A DNA stretch of 8,525 bases from an uncultured Bacteroidia bacterium. Its GTDB lineage: Bacteria > Bacteroidota > Bacteroidia > Bacteroidales > UBA932. Positions 1-6,817 of the stretch are shown here, piece by piece; position 1 is the first letter of the stretch, and each line of letters starts with the position of its first letter. The notes below the pieces were generated by a model. The model was given only the letters and a program-made list of their open reading frames with translations. It ran no database searches and was not told where the DNA came from. Made by a program: the position numbers and the translations under genes. Location: the NCBI GenBank assembly GCA_902773305.1, contig CACYEB010000001.1:1-8525 (forward strand). Reading direction: 5' to 3'.

Positions 1-411
1 AACGGCCCCAATCTCAATATGTTGGGTATTCGCGAGCCTGACATCTATGGGCGCGAAACATACGATACACTCGTAGAGAAGATTGCTGATTATGCCTGCG
101 AGCGCGGCATTTTGGCGGAATTCTACCAGTCAAACCACGAGGGGGATCTGGTAGACCGTATCCAACAGGCCTTCAGGGACAAGGTCGACGGAATCGTATT
201 CAACCCGGGAGCATATACCCACACCAGCATAGCCCTTTTGGATGCCCTCAAGGCGGTCGGAATCCCCTGCGTGGAGGTTCACATAAGCGATCTTCATTCA
301 CGCGAAGATTTCCGCAGGATAAGCTACATACGCCCCGCTTGCAAAGCATCGGTAATCGGTCACGGTATCCGCGGCTACCTCGAAGCAATTGATATCCTGC
401 TTGACAAATGA
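1..411 (+). CDS. aroQ: 3-dehydroquinate dehydratase, type II (5' partial)
   Basis: Type II dehydroquinase converts 3-dehydroquinate to 3-dehydroshikimate, the third step of the shikimate pathway, in the cytoplasm as a dodecamer. The reading frame is open from base 1, and the first visible residues, NGPNLNMLG, are the usual start of the family core. Probably only about five or six residues are missing upstream; the internal ATG at 19 is not the true start. Among the 136 visible residues are the flexible-lid Arg11 and catalytic Tyr16 in REPDIYG, the QSNHEGD motif (43-49), NPGAYTHTS (68-76) with the substrate-binding Asn and catalytic His74, and VEVHISDLHSREDFR (91-105). The C-terminal GHGIRGYLEA matches the family end. 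The stop overlaps the aroA start by 4 bases (ATGA). The wording of the motifs resembles Clostridia-type AroQ by eye. Identity is very secure. Confidence 0.97.
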   Translation, partial: NGPNLNMLGIREPDIYGRETYDTLVEKIADYACERGILAEFYQSNHEGDLVDRIQQAFRDKVDGIVFNPGAYTHTSIALLDALKAVGIPCVEVHISDLHSREDFRRISYIRPACKASVIGHGIRGYLEAIDILLDK

Positions 412-1625
412 GTCGCTGCCACATAGCAAAGAGCACCGCAAGCGGTACGGTGTGCGCCCCGCCCTCGAAGAGCTACGCCCACCGGTTGCTGCTGGCTGCA
501 TTTCTCTCTGCCAAGCCCACCCGCATCGGCAATATAGACCTCTCTGACGACATTTCGGCCACCATAGGCTGCATTGAGGCACTTGGCGCTTCTGTCAGCA
601 TATCGGGCCGCGAAGCGACGGTTGCCCATCTGTCTGCAGGAGAATGCAGGCCGCTGGAATGCCGCGAGAGCGGTTCCACCCTTCGGTTTATGATTCCCGT
701 AGCCCTGGCAAAGTGCGGCAAGGGGTATTTTACCGGCAGTACAAAACTCTTTTCACGCGGCATTGGTGAATACCGCAAGTTATTTGACAAGCAGCGTATC
801 TGTTTCTCTCAAAGCGGGAATTCACTCACCGTCGAAGGGGAGCTCAAAAGCGGGACCTTTACTATAGATGGCGCCACCAGCAGCCAGTATATCACCGGGT
901 TGCTGTTCGCGTCGCCTCTTCTTCAGGGGGACTCCACAATAGTTGTGACACCGCCCGTACAAAGCCGGCCGTATATCGACATCACGCTGGATGTGCTCCG
1001 TATGGCTGGCATTGAAGCCAGGTTTGATAACAATGAGATATTTGTTCCGGGGAACCAGACATACCGCCTCCCTGACTGCTCGGTGGAGGGCGACTGGTCC
1101 AACGCCGCATTCCTTGATATTTACAACCACCTTGGGGGAAAAGTGACAGTTACCGGCTTAAACCCGCAATCGCTTCAGGGCGACAGGGTATACCGCGAGC
1201 TGTTTCGGAAACTTGACGACGGGTACTGCACAATAGATATCGGCAACTGCATAGATTTGGGGCCGGTTCTCTTTTGCCTTGCAGCCGTCAAGCACGGAGC
1301 ACGGTTTGTCAATACCGCCCGCCTGCGGATAAAAGAGAGCGACCGGGTTTCGGACATCCTCTGCGAACTCAAAAAAATTGGTGTCAATGCCACCGCAGAG
1401 GACAATTCCGTTGATATAAAACCCATATCCGAGGCAGGCCTGGCTGCCCTTGAATGCAAAAGTGTCGTCTTTTCCGCCCACAACGACCACCGCCTGGCAA
1501 TGAGCCTTGCTGCGCTGGCAAGCATTTTCGGTGCAACAATAGAAGGGAGCGAGGCTGTCAGCAAGAGTTATCCCGGGTTCTGGGAAGATGTTAAACATCT
1601 GAATATTGACATTTGTAATGGATAG
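408..1625 (+). CDS. aroA: 3-phosphoshikimate 1-carboxyvinyltransferase (EPSP synthase)
   Basis: EPSP synthase transfers the enolpyruvyl group of PEP to shikimate-3-phosphate, the sixth shikimate-pathway step and the target of glyphosate. The 405-residue protein is slightly shorter than E. coli AroA (427). Visible motifs are PPSKSYAHR (18-26, Lys21/Ser22/Arg26 for substrate binding), ESGSTLRF (87-94, the PEP/glyphosate loop, NAGTAMRP in E. coli), a TSSQY motif for shikimate-3-phosphate, GDWSNAAF, LRIKESDR (306-313, with the catalytic-region Glu and Arg), HNDHRLAM (358-365) and a C-terminal KSYPGFWED. All key Lys, Arg, Glu and Asp positions appear present, so the enzyme should be active. The PEP loop is of the ESGSTLRF type common in Firmicutes, with Phe where E. 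coli has Pro101. The start ATG lies inside the aroQ stop (ATGA), and no Shine-Dalgarno sequence is seen, consistent with coupled translation. Confidence 0.97.
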   Translation: MSRCHIAKSTASGTVCAPPSKSYAHRLLLAAFLSAKPTRIGNIDLSDDISATIGCIEALGASVSISGREATVAHLSAGECRPLECRESGSTLRFMIPVALAKCGKGYFTGSTKLFSRGIGEYRKLFDKQRICFSQSGNSLTVEGELKSGTFTIDGATSSQYITGLLFASPLLQGDSTIVVTPPVQSRPYIDITLDVLRMAGIEARFDNNEIFVPGNQTYRLPDCSVEGDWSNAAFLDIYNHLGGKVTVTGLNPQSLQGDRVYRELFRKLDDGYCTIDIGNCIDLGPVLFCLAAVKHGARFVNTARLRIKESDRVSDILCELKKIGVNATAEDNSVDIKPISEAGLAALECKSVVFSAHNDHRLAMSLAALASIFGATIEGSEAVSKSYPGFWEDVKHLNIDICNG

Positions 1626-2469
1626 GCAAAGCAAAATATTGATAGTTGGATTGGGGATGATAGGGGCTTCCTACGCCGAGAAACTGCATTCCCGCGGCTG
1701 GTTCGTCGGTGGGATATCGGCTCGGCAGAGCACGGTCACAAAAGCCCTTGATTCAAACATAATCGACTGCGGCACAATTGATGTAACAAAAGAGTTCGTG
1801 TCCAATTTCGACATCGTCGTATTCGCTCTGTACCCGAAATTGTTCATAAATTGGGTAGAACGGTATCAGGATTGCCTCAAAAGCGGAGCATTGATTACAG
1901 ATGTAACAGGGGTCAAGGGGGCGGTTGTCTACCGCATCCAGGATATTCTCCGCAGTGATGTCGAGTTCATAGCTGCACATCCTATGGCGGGCCGCGAACT
2001 TTCGGGAATAGACAATCGCAATTCAAAGGTGTTCGAAGGGGCCAATTATATAGTGACCCCTACTGAAGCCAACACCCCCGGAGCCATAGAAAGTGCCAAG
2101 GAACTCGGACGCGAACTGGGCTTCGGGAAGATATCAGTCCTCTCTCCGGAAGAGCACGACGAAATGATTGCCTTCCTTTCACAGCTGACTCACTGCATAG
2201 CAGTATCGCTTATGTGCAGTAAAGATTCAACACATCTGGCAGATTATACAGGCGATTCTTTCCGCGACCTGACCCGCATCGCCACCATCAACGAGAATAT
2301 GTGGCCGGAATTGTTTGCGATGAACAAGACCAAACTGCTGGAGCAGATGGGGCTGTTCGAGAAAGAGTTCTGCCGCCTGAAGGAGGCCATTGCCAGCGAT
2401 GACCTGGACACAGTAAGAGAGATGATGATTACCTCCACCGCGAGGAGACAATATTTTAATAAAAAGTAA
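1618..2469 (+). CDS. tyrA: prephenate (or arogenate) dehydrogenase, NAD(P)-dependent
   Basis: TyrA oxidatively decarboxylates prephenate to 4-hydroxyphenylpyruvate, or arogenate to tyrosine, committing chorismate-derived carbon to tyrosine. The 283-residue protein has an N-terminal Rossmann domain with ILIVGLGMIG (GxGxxG, residues 11-16) and a C-terminal helical dimerisation domain. HPMAGRE carries the catalytic His (H121), and LSQLTHCIAVSL contains the conserved H192. The end of the second strand reads GISARQ (Ser34-Arg36) with no acidic residue, which suggests NADP rather than NAD. There is no fused chorismate mutase and no clear C-terminal ACT domain, so feedback control by tyrosine is not evident. 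I chose the ATG at 1618, which overlaps aroA by 8 bases; a TTG at 1606 in frame would add four residues and is less likely. Prephenate and arogenate use cannot be told apart from sequence alone. Confidence 0.93.
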   Translation: MDRQSKILIVGLGMIGASYAEKLHSRGWFVGGISARQSTVTKALDSNIIDCGTIDVTKEFVSNFDIVVFALYPKLFINWVERYQDCLKSGALITDVTGVKGAVVYRIQDILRSDVEFIAAHPMAGRELSGIDNRNSKVFEGANYIVTPTEANTPGAIESAKELGRELGFGKISVLSPEEHDEMIAFLSQLTHCIAVSLMCSKDSTHLADYTGDSFRDLTRIATINENMWPELFAMNKTKLLEQMGLFEKEFCRLKEAIASDDLDTVREMMITSTARRQYFNKK

Positions 2470-3500
2470 TGAACCTCGAGATAAAGAAAGAACTGCCCAG
2501 CGCAGAAGAGATTAAACGACAATATCCGCTCACGGAAGGCCTTGATGCCGTCAAGGCAGAAAACGACCGCAGGATAGAAGACATTATCTGCGGCCGCAGC
2601 GGCAAACTGCTGCTCATTATCGGCCCCTGCTCTGCCGATCGCGAAGACGCCGTCCTGGAGTATGTCTGCCGCCTGAGAAAGCTGCAGGAAAAAGTTGCCG
2701 ATGTCATTACCATCGTACCGAGGATATACACCAACAAACCCCGCACTACCGGCGAGGGATACAAGGGGATGCTGCACCAGCCCGACCCGCACCGCAGCGC
2801 CGATATGCTCGGCGGCTTGATAGCCATCCGCCACCTGCATATGCGCGTCCTTGCCGAGAGCGGGTTTTCCGGTGCCGACGAGATGCTCTATCCGGAGAAC
2901 CACACATATCTCTCAGATATGCTCTCGTATGTAGCAGTGGGCGCCCGCAGCGTAGAGAGCCAAATACACCGCCTCACCGCCAGCGGTCTCACCATCCCCG
3001 TCGGGATGAAAAACCCCACCAGCGGTGATATGAACGTGATGCTCAATTCAATCCACGCCGCTATGCTGTCCCACACTTTCATATATCGCGGCTGGGAGGT
3101 CACAAGCAAGGGTAATCCCCTCACCCACGCCATCCTGCGCGGCAGCGTGAGCAAGAACGGCCGCCATATTCCAAACTATCACTACGAAGATTTGATGCTG
3201 CTTTGCGAGAAGTACGCCCAGTCGCAACTGCCAAACCGGGCGCTCATCGTGGATACCAACCACTCCAACAGCGGCAAGCAGTCCGACCAGCAGATCCGCA
3301 TAGCCAAGGAGGTCCTCCACTCCGCCCGTCACAGCGCCGATATCAATGCTCTTCTGAAGGGCCTGATGATAGAGTCCTATCTTGAGGACGGCTGCCAGAG
3401 CGGCGACGGCGGCGTTTATGGCAAATCCATAACCGATCCGTGCCTTGGCTGGGAGAAGACTGAACGCCTGGTGATGGAGCTCGCAGACCTGCGCTCATAG
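2469..3500 (+). CDS. aroF: 3-deoxy-7-phosphoheptulonate (DAHP) synthase, type I, AroFGH-like
   Basis: DAHP synthase condenses PEP with erythrose-4-phosphate, the entry step of the shikimate pathway. At 343 residues it matches the length of E. coli AroF/G/H (about 350) and is a TIM-barrel metalloenzyme. Metal ligands are visible as Cys54 in IIGPCS, His265 in DTNHSNS, Glu302 in MIESYLEDG and Asp323 in SITDPCLGW. Substrate motifs are KPRTT (90-94), GARSVESQ (158-165) and GMKNPTSGD (179-187). PRTTGEGYKGM is one residue longer than the E. coli PRTTVGWKGL segment, and the combination is typical of a Clostridia-type clade. There is no chorismate mutase or ACT domain, unlike the DAHP synthase-chorismate mutase fusion frequent in Bacteroidetes. 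The start overlaps the tyrA stop by one base (TAATG). The symbol is conventional; aroG or aroH would be equally defensible. It appears to be the last gene of the operon. Confidence 0.95.
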   Translation: MNLEIKKELPSAEEIKRQYPLTEGLDAVKAENDRRIEDIICGRSGKLLLIIGPCSADREDAVLEYVCRLRKLQEKVADVITIVPRIYTNKPRTTGEGYKGMLHQPDPHRSADMLGGLIAIRHLHMRVLAESGFSGADEMLYPENHTYLSDMLSYVAVGARSVESQIHRLTASGLTIPVGMKNPTSGDMNVMLNSIHAAMLSHTFIYRGWEVTSKGNPLTHAILRGSVSKNGRHIPNYHYEDLMLLCEKYAQSQLPNRALIVDTNHSNSGKQSDQQIRIAKEVLHSARHSADINALLKGLMIESYLEDGCQSGDGGVYGKSITDPCLGWEKTERLVMELADLRS

Positions 3501-3531
3501 CGGCTTCCCGGTGCCATAGTTGATTTTTTTT
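3501..3531 (+). terminator. possible weak terminator or T-run after the aromatic operon
   Basis: Directly after the aroF stop there is a minimal GGC/GCC stem (3502-3504 with 3513-3515) and then, eight bases later, a run of eight T residues (3524-3531). The stem is too short and too far from the T run to be a convincing intrinsic terminator. A second small stem (3477-3496) lies inside the end of aroF. Termination between the operons is plausible because a promoter-like element follows, but the sequence does not prove it. Confidence 0.2.
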
Positions 3532-3533
3532 AT

Positions 3534-3541
3534 TATCTTTG
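3534..3541 (+). promoter_or_regulatory. Bacteroidota-type -7 element (TAnnTTTG) for the catabolic operon
   Basis: TATCTTTG fits the Bacteroidota sigma factor -7 consensus TAnnTTTG exactly and lies 37 bases upstream of the transporter start codon, in the only sizeable gap of the window. This suggests a promoter for the downstream operon with transcription starting around 3548, giving a leader of about 30 bases. The matching -33 TTTG element is not seen at the expected 18-20 base distance; the nearest TTG (3520-3522) is too close. A poor -33 box would fit an activator-dependent, substrate-induced promoter, but that is inference. Confidence 0.45.
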
Positions 3542-3580
3542 GGGTTCGAACCGGCAAAAGAGCCGGATCTTCCCAAAGAT
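3535..3580 (+). repeat. nested inverted repeat spanning the promoter and start codon
   Basis: The outer arms are a perfect 9-base inverted repeat, ATCTTTGGG at 3535-3543 and CCCAAAGAT at 3572-3580. Inside it is a second stem, CCGGC at 3551-3555 with GCCGG at 3562-3566, closed by the loop AAAAGA and extendable by GA/TC after an A-A mismatch. The left side also includes a 10-base perfect palindrome, GGTTCGAACC (3543-3552). The outer arms overlap the -7 element on one side and the first two bases of the transporter ATG on the other. It could be an operator, or an RNA hairpin that hides the start codon in read-through transcripts from the upstream operon. The inner stem alone would sit near the 5' end of an mRNA started at the proposed promoter. 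No T run follows, so it is not a standard terminator. Confidence 0.6.
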
Positions 3581-4847
3581 GGAGAAAATCAACCAAAACA
3601 AAGATCTAAGATCTGTCATATATCCCTGGCTGGTAGTTCTTATTCTCTTTGTTGCCGCAGCATTGAACCAGTTGGACCGCTCTATGATCGCCACGATGCG
3701 ACTCTCGATAAGGGCGGCAATACCGATGACCGACAAGCAGTACGGGCTGCTGTTCTCTGCTCTCTTGTGGGCATACGGATTCACCAATCCCATCGCCGGC
3801 TACCTGGCCGACAAGTTCAGCCGGGTCAAGGTGATTATCATCAGTCTGCTGTCGTGGTCTGTTATCACCTGGCTCACGTCGCGCGTCACCACTTACGAGC
3901 AGTTGCTGGCCTGCCGCATCGCCCTTGGCATAAGCGAAGCGTGCTATCTTCCGGCAGCGCTCGCACTGATTATGGACTATCATAAAGGGCGGACTCAGTC
4001 CACTGCGACCGGATTGCATATGTCGGGTCTGGTACTGGGCGGAAGCCTGGGCTTTCTCGGATCACATCTTGCAGCCATCCATCAGGACTGGAGTTATGCA
4101 TTCTTCCTCTTCGGAATAGTCGGTATCGCCTATACCATCTTCGCATTTTTCACACTCAAAGAGGCTCCGAAAGATCCCAAGCCCGCATTAGTCATAGAAG
4201 CGCCCTTGGAAAAGAAGCCATCTTTCGGCGAAGCGTTCAAACACCTTTTCACCAATCCGTCTTTTATTTACCTTTCTATATTCTGGGGTATCGTGGGCAT
4301 TTTGGCTCAGGTGGAGGGAAGTTGGCTTCCCACTTACTATCAGGAACAGTTCAACCTTCCCGAGACCAAAGCCGGTATGCTGGCCACCCTGTTCCTGAAT
4401 CCCTGGCAGATACTCGGACTGCTGCTGGGCGGACTGATTGCTGACATCTGGAGCAAGAAGAACAGATACGCCCGCATCAACATACCCATAATAGGCATCT
4501 GCATCGCTGCTCCGGCCGCATTCTTTGCCGGCTACAGCGTGGTGCTGTGGGTTGCAGTGGGATTTATGGTGGTATATGGCATAAGCCGTATGTTTGTGGA
4601 TACCAACCTGATGCCGATCATAGTCGCCACCACGGACAAGCGCTACAGGGCAACCGCCTATGGTATGATGAATATGTTCACCACCGTAATCGGCGGCCTG
4701 GGAGTTTACGTGATAGGCATACTACGTGACCATCAGGTGAATATGCGTCTGATACTTCAGGTGGTAAGCCTCACTGCCCTTGCCAGTGTGGTATTCCTGG
4801 TACTTATCAAGCGCAGTGTAAAAAAGAAAGACCGACAGAATCAATAA
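3579..4847 (+). CDS. MFS transporter, anion:cation symporter type (probable sugar-acid uptake)
   Basis: This is a 422-residue inner-membrane protein with about 12 hydrophobic helices in two six-helix halves, joined by a charged cytoplasmic loop after the sixth helix (KEAPKDPKP to KKPSFGEAF). NQLDRS (30-35) in helix 1, motif A GYLADKFSRVK (74-84) and RIALGISEACYLP (113-125) place it in the anion:cation symporter group with hexuronate and galactonate carriers. Asp33, Arg34, Arg113 and Glu120 have the same spacing as Asp46, Arg47, Arg126 and Glu133 of E. coli DgoT, as I recall them. Those residues are involved in proton coupling and binding of the anionic sugar, so an acidic sugar substrate is plausible. 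It is the first gene of a catabolic operon, 12 bases before the aldolase gene. The exact substrate cannot be read from sequence. The start ATG overlaps the arm of an inverted repeat, and no Shine-Dalgarno sequence is present. Confidence 0.9.
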   Translation: MEKINQNKDLRSVIYPWLVVLILFVAAALNQLDRSMIATMRLSIRAAIPMTDKQYGLLFSALLWAYGFTNPIAGYLADKFSRVKVIIISLLSWSVITWLTSRVTTYEQLLACRIALGISEACYLPAALALIMDYHKGRTQSTATGLHMSGLVLGGSLGFLGSHLAAIHQDWSYAFFLFGIVGIAYTIFAFFTLKEAPKDPKPALVIEAPLEKKPSFGEAFKHLFTNPSFIYLSIFWGIVGILAQVEGSWLPTYYQEQFNLPETKAGMLATLFLNPWQILGLLLGGLIADIWSKKNRYARINIPIIGICIAAPAAFFAGYSVVLWVAVGFMVVYGISRMFVDTNLMPIIVATTDKRYRATAYGMMNMFTTVIGGLGVYVIGILRDHQVNMRLILQVVSLTALASVVFLVLIKRSVKKKDRQNQ

Positions 4848-4859
4848 AAACAACAAGAT

Positions 4860-5645
4860 ATGGTAGACAATATGCGTAAAAGCCGAGTGCTTGAAAAAAT
4901 GAGAGCGGGACAGGTTGCAACCTGTTTCAAACTGAATATGACGGGGATGGAGGTTGCCGAAATAGCCGCACTCAGCGGTTTTGACTGCCTCTGGCTGGAC
5001 CGCGAACACTGTGTAAACGGTTGGCAGGACATAAAGGCTCAGATCCTGGCGGCAAAGGCATACGGCGCCGACACGATGGTGCGGGTCTCCCGCGGTCCCT
5101 ACAGCAATCTCATCAAGCCATTCGAGATGGATGCAACGGGCATTATGGTGCCGCACGTAATGAGCCTCGAAGAGGCAAAACAGATAGTTTATTACACCAA
5201 ATTCCACCCGGTAGGAAGACGCCCTATAGACGGCGGCAACGCCGACGGCGCATACTGCCTTCTGGACGGTGCTAAATATATGCAGCAGGCCAACGAGCAG
5301 CGCTTCACCGTGCTGCAGATAGAAGACCCGGAGCCGCTGGGAGAGTTGGAAGAGATTGCCGCACTTCCCGGCTACGATATGCTGTTCTTCGGTCCGGCCG
5401 ATTTCAGCCAGGGCATCGGCGACCCGCTCAATTTCGCCAACCCACTGCTCAAACAAACCCGCAAGCGCGTTGCTGAACTGGCTCACAAGTACGGAAAATT
5501 CGCAGGCACCACGGGTGGTGTGCAGGGAGCGCCCGAACTGATTGATATGGGTTACAACTTTATCAGTATGGGTGCCGACGTAGTCGGCGTAGGTGCATAT
5601 TGCGCTCAGATACTTGAAGATTATCATAAACTGACAGGCAGATAA
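4860..5645 (+). CDS. HpcH/HpaI-family class II aldolase (2-keto-3-deoxy acid aldolase-like)
   Basis: HpcH/HpaI aldolases are divalent-metal enzymes that split 2-keto-3-deoxy (sugar) acids into pyruvate and an aldehyde; relatives include GarL and RhmA. The 261-residue length is normal. LWLDREHCVN carries His50, in the position of the catalytic base; MVRVSRG carries Arg75, which binds the pyruvyl carboxylate. GIMVPHV (94-100) and HPVGRRP follow, then the metal ligands Glu155 in LQIEDPE and Asp181 in FFGPADFS. DREH replaces the more usual DTEH or DMEH. The substrate is not phosphorylated in the characterised sugar-acid members, which fits the absence of a kinase here. An ATG at 4872 could also serve as start, but 4860 leaves a 12-base A-rich gap after the transporter, typical of this genome. 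The stop overlaps the next gene by one base (TAATG). Family is secure, substrate unknown. Confidence 0.9.
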   Translation: MVDNMRKSRVLEKMRAGQVATCFKLNMTGMEVAEIAALSGFDCLWLDREHCVNGWQDIKAQILAAKAYGADTMVRVSRGPYSNLIKPFEMDATGIMVPHVMSLEEAKQIVYYTKFHPVGRRPIDGGNADGAYCLLDGAKYMQQANEQRFTVLQIEDPEPLGELEEIAALPGYDMLFFGPADFSQGIGDPLNFANPLLKQTRKRVAELAHKYGKFAGTTGGVQGAPELIDMGYNFISMGADVVGVGAYCAQILEDYHKLTGR

Positions 5646-6796
5646 TGAAGGCTGTAAAAGGTAAGATCGTTGCCGAATCCGAGATAGTAGACGGCTACCT
5701 GGTGCTGGACGGCGGCAAAATAGCAGACATCACCATTGTTAAGCCCCAATGCAGTATAGACGACCGCTCTGACTGCTATCTCGTGCCGGGATTCATTGAT
5801 ATGCACATCCACGGCATCCACAATTTCCTGGTGGACGATGGTCCGGAGGCGCTGGCGGGAATGTGCCGTACTTTGCCGCGCTACGGCGTGACGGGATTCC
5901 TTCCCACGGTTTCTCCAAGCCCGATGGGGCAGGATTCGGCCTATCTAAAGACTCTTTCCGCCACCTCGCCCGAAGGCACCCACATTCTGGGATTCCATCT
6001 TGAAGGGCCCTTCCTGGCACTCACGGGTGCCTTTAACAAAGACGCCATAGGCGGGGGCGGTGCCGACCGCGTACGCGCCCTGATAGAGGCTGCCAAGCCC
6101 TACAAATGCATCTTCAGCATTTCTCCCGACGTGGAAGGGATATTTGACCTGATTCCCATTATGGCCGAGGGCGGCAACCCGGTCTTTATGACCCATACTG
6201 CCGCCAATGTGCAGCAGGCACAGAAGGCCATAGAACTCGGGGCTCGCCACTGTACCCATTTCTACGACGTGTTCCCCTGCCCTCCCGTCTCCGAACCAGG
6301 CGTACGTCCCAGCGGCATAGTTGAGGCGGTTCTGGCCGACCCCCGGGTGAGCGTGGATTTCATCCTTGACGGAGTACATGTAGATCCGATTGCCGTCAAG
6401 ATGGCGCTCGTTGCAAAGCAGGGCGGTCCCGGCAAGGTATGCCTCATTACAGATGCAAACGTGGGCGCCGGCTTCGAACCCGGAACCTACACCTTCGGCA
6501 ATATGGGAGATATCTGCTTTGACTATCCCGGCGCACCGGCCCGCAGTGTAAAGGACCACACCCTTGCCGGCAGCGGCCTCACCCTTGACGTGGCACTGCA
6601 GAATGCAGTCAAGTTCCTGGGACTCGACCTGGTGACAGCCAGCAAATTGCTCAGCTACAATCCGGCAAGCGTACTTCACCTTGAAAATGAGAAAGGTCTG
6701 CTGGCCTCAGGTTACGATGCCGACTTCGTGGCTCTGGATTCTAACCTCGAGGTTCAGGGCACCTGGATTTCCGGCGATGAATATTACAAGAGATAA
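5645..6796 (+). CDS. NagA-like amidohydrolase with altered phosphate site
   Basis: The family type, NagA, deacetylates N-acetylglucosamine-6-phosphate. This 383-residue protein has the full amidohydrolase barrel with N- and C-terminal beta-sandwich parts. PGFIDMHIHG gives His54/His56, HLEGPF gives Glu120, MTHTA gives His184, CTHFYDVF gives His205 and LITDAN gives the catalytic Asp270; DGVHV contains His245. However, the E. coli phosphate-binding set differs: THLYNAMPYITGREPG aligns without gaps to THFYDVFPCPPVSEPG, so Asn219-Ala220 become Asp208-Val209 and Arg227 becomes Ser216. Arg221, five residues further on, might partly replace the lost Arg. The MTHTA site also departs from the usual GHS. 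I infer a deacylase for an N-acyl sugar, or another amide, that lacks the 6-phosphate. It sits between the aldolase (1-base overlap) and a NagB-like gene. Simple annotation as nagA would be risky. Confidence 0.88.
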   Translation: MKAVKGKIVAESEIVDGYLVLDGGKIADITIVKPQCSIDDRSDCYLVPGFIDMHIHGIHNFLVDDGPEALAGMCRTLPRYGVTGFLPTVSPSPMGQDSAYLKTLSATSPEGTHILGFHLEGPFLALTGAFNKDAIGGGGADRVRALIEAAKPYKCIFSISPDVEGIFDLIPIMAEGGNPVFMTHTAANVQQAQKAIELGARHCTHFYDVFPCPPVSEPGVRPSGIVEAVLADPRVSVDFILDGVHVDPIAVKMALVAKQGGPGKVCLITDANVGAGFEPGTYTFGNMGDICFDYPGAPARSVKDHTLAGSGLTLDVALQNAVKFLGLDLVTASKLLSYNPASVLHLENEKGLLASGYDADFVALDSNLEVQGTWISGDEYYKR

Positions 6797-6817
6797 ACAT
6801 TTAAAATCATAAACTAT

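Noticed and set aside
1606..1617. TTG at 1606 as the tyrA start.
   Set aside because: An ATG only four codons later begins right before the Rossmann strand, and the extra residues MTFV add nothing known in the family. Neither start has a Shine-Dalgarno sequence, so ATG is preferred.
3477..3496. Small stem (GAGC-TC-GCA loop TGC-GCTC) at the end of aroF as an intrinsic terminator.
   Set aside because: It lies inside the coding sequence, has a 2-base bulge, and the T run is 27 bases further on.
3541..3570. GGTTCGAACC resembles the T-loop of a tRNA, raising the idea of a tRNA or tRNA remnant used as an attachment site.
   Set aside because: The bases around it do not form a 5-pair T stem, no acceptor, D or anticodon arms can be built, and there is no CCA-type end. 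It is better explained as a palindrome within the nested inverted repeat.
4722..5627. Long open frame of 301 codons on the - strand.
   Set aside because: It runs across the end of the transporter, the gap and nearly all of the aldolase gene on the + strand, both of which show clear family motifs. The - strand translation shows no recognisable domain; it is a shadow frame.
5945..6679. Open frame of 244 codons on the - strand.
   Set aside because: Lies wholly within the NagA-like gene, whose active-site motifs are intact on the + strand; no domain or start context supports a real antisense gene.
6797..6817. Possible internal promoter in the A/T-rich gap before the NagB-like gene.
   Set aside because: No TAnnTTTG or -33 TTTG element is present in the 21 bases; it looks like an ordinary A/T-rich translation leader.
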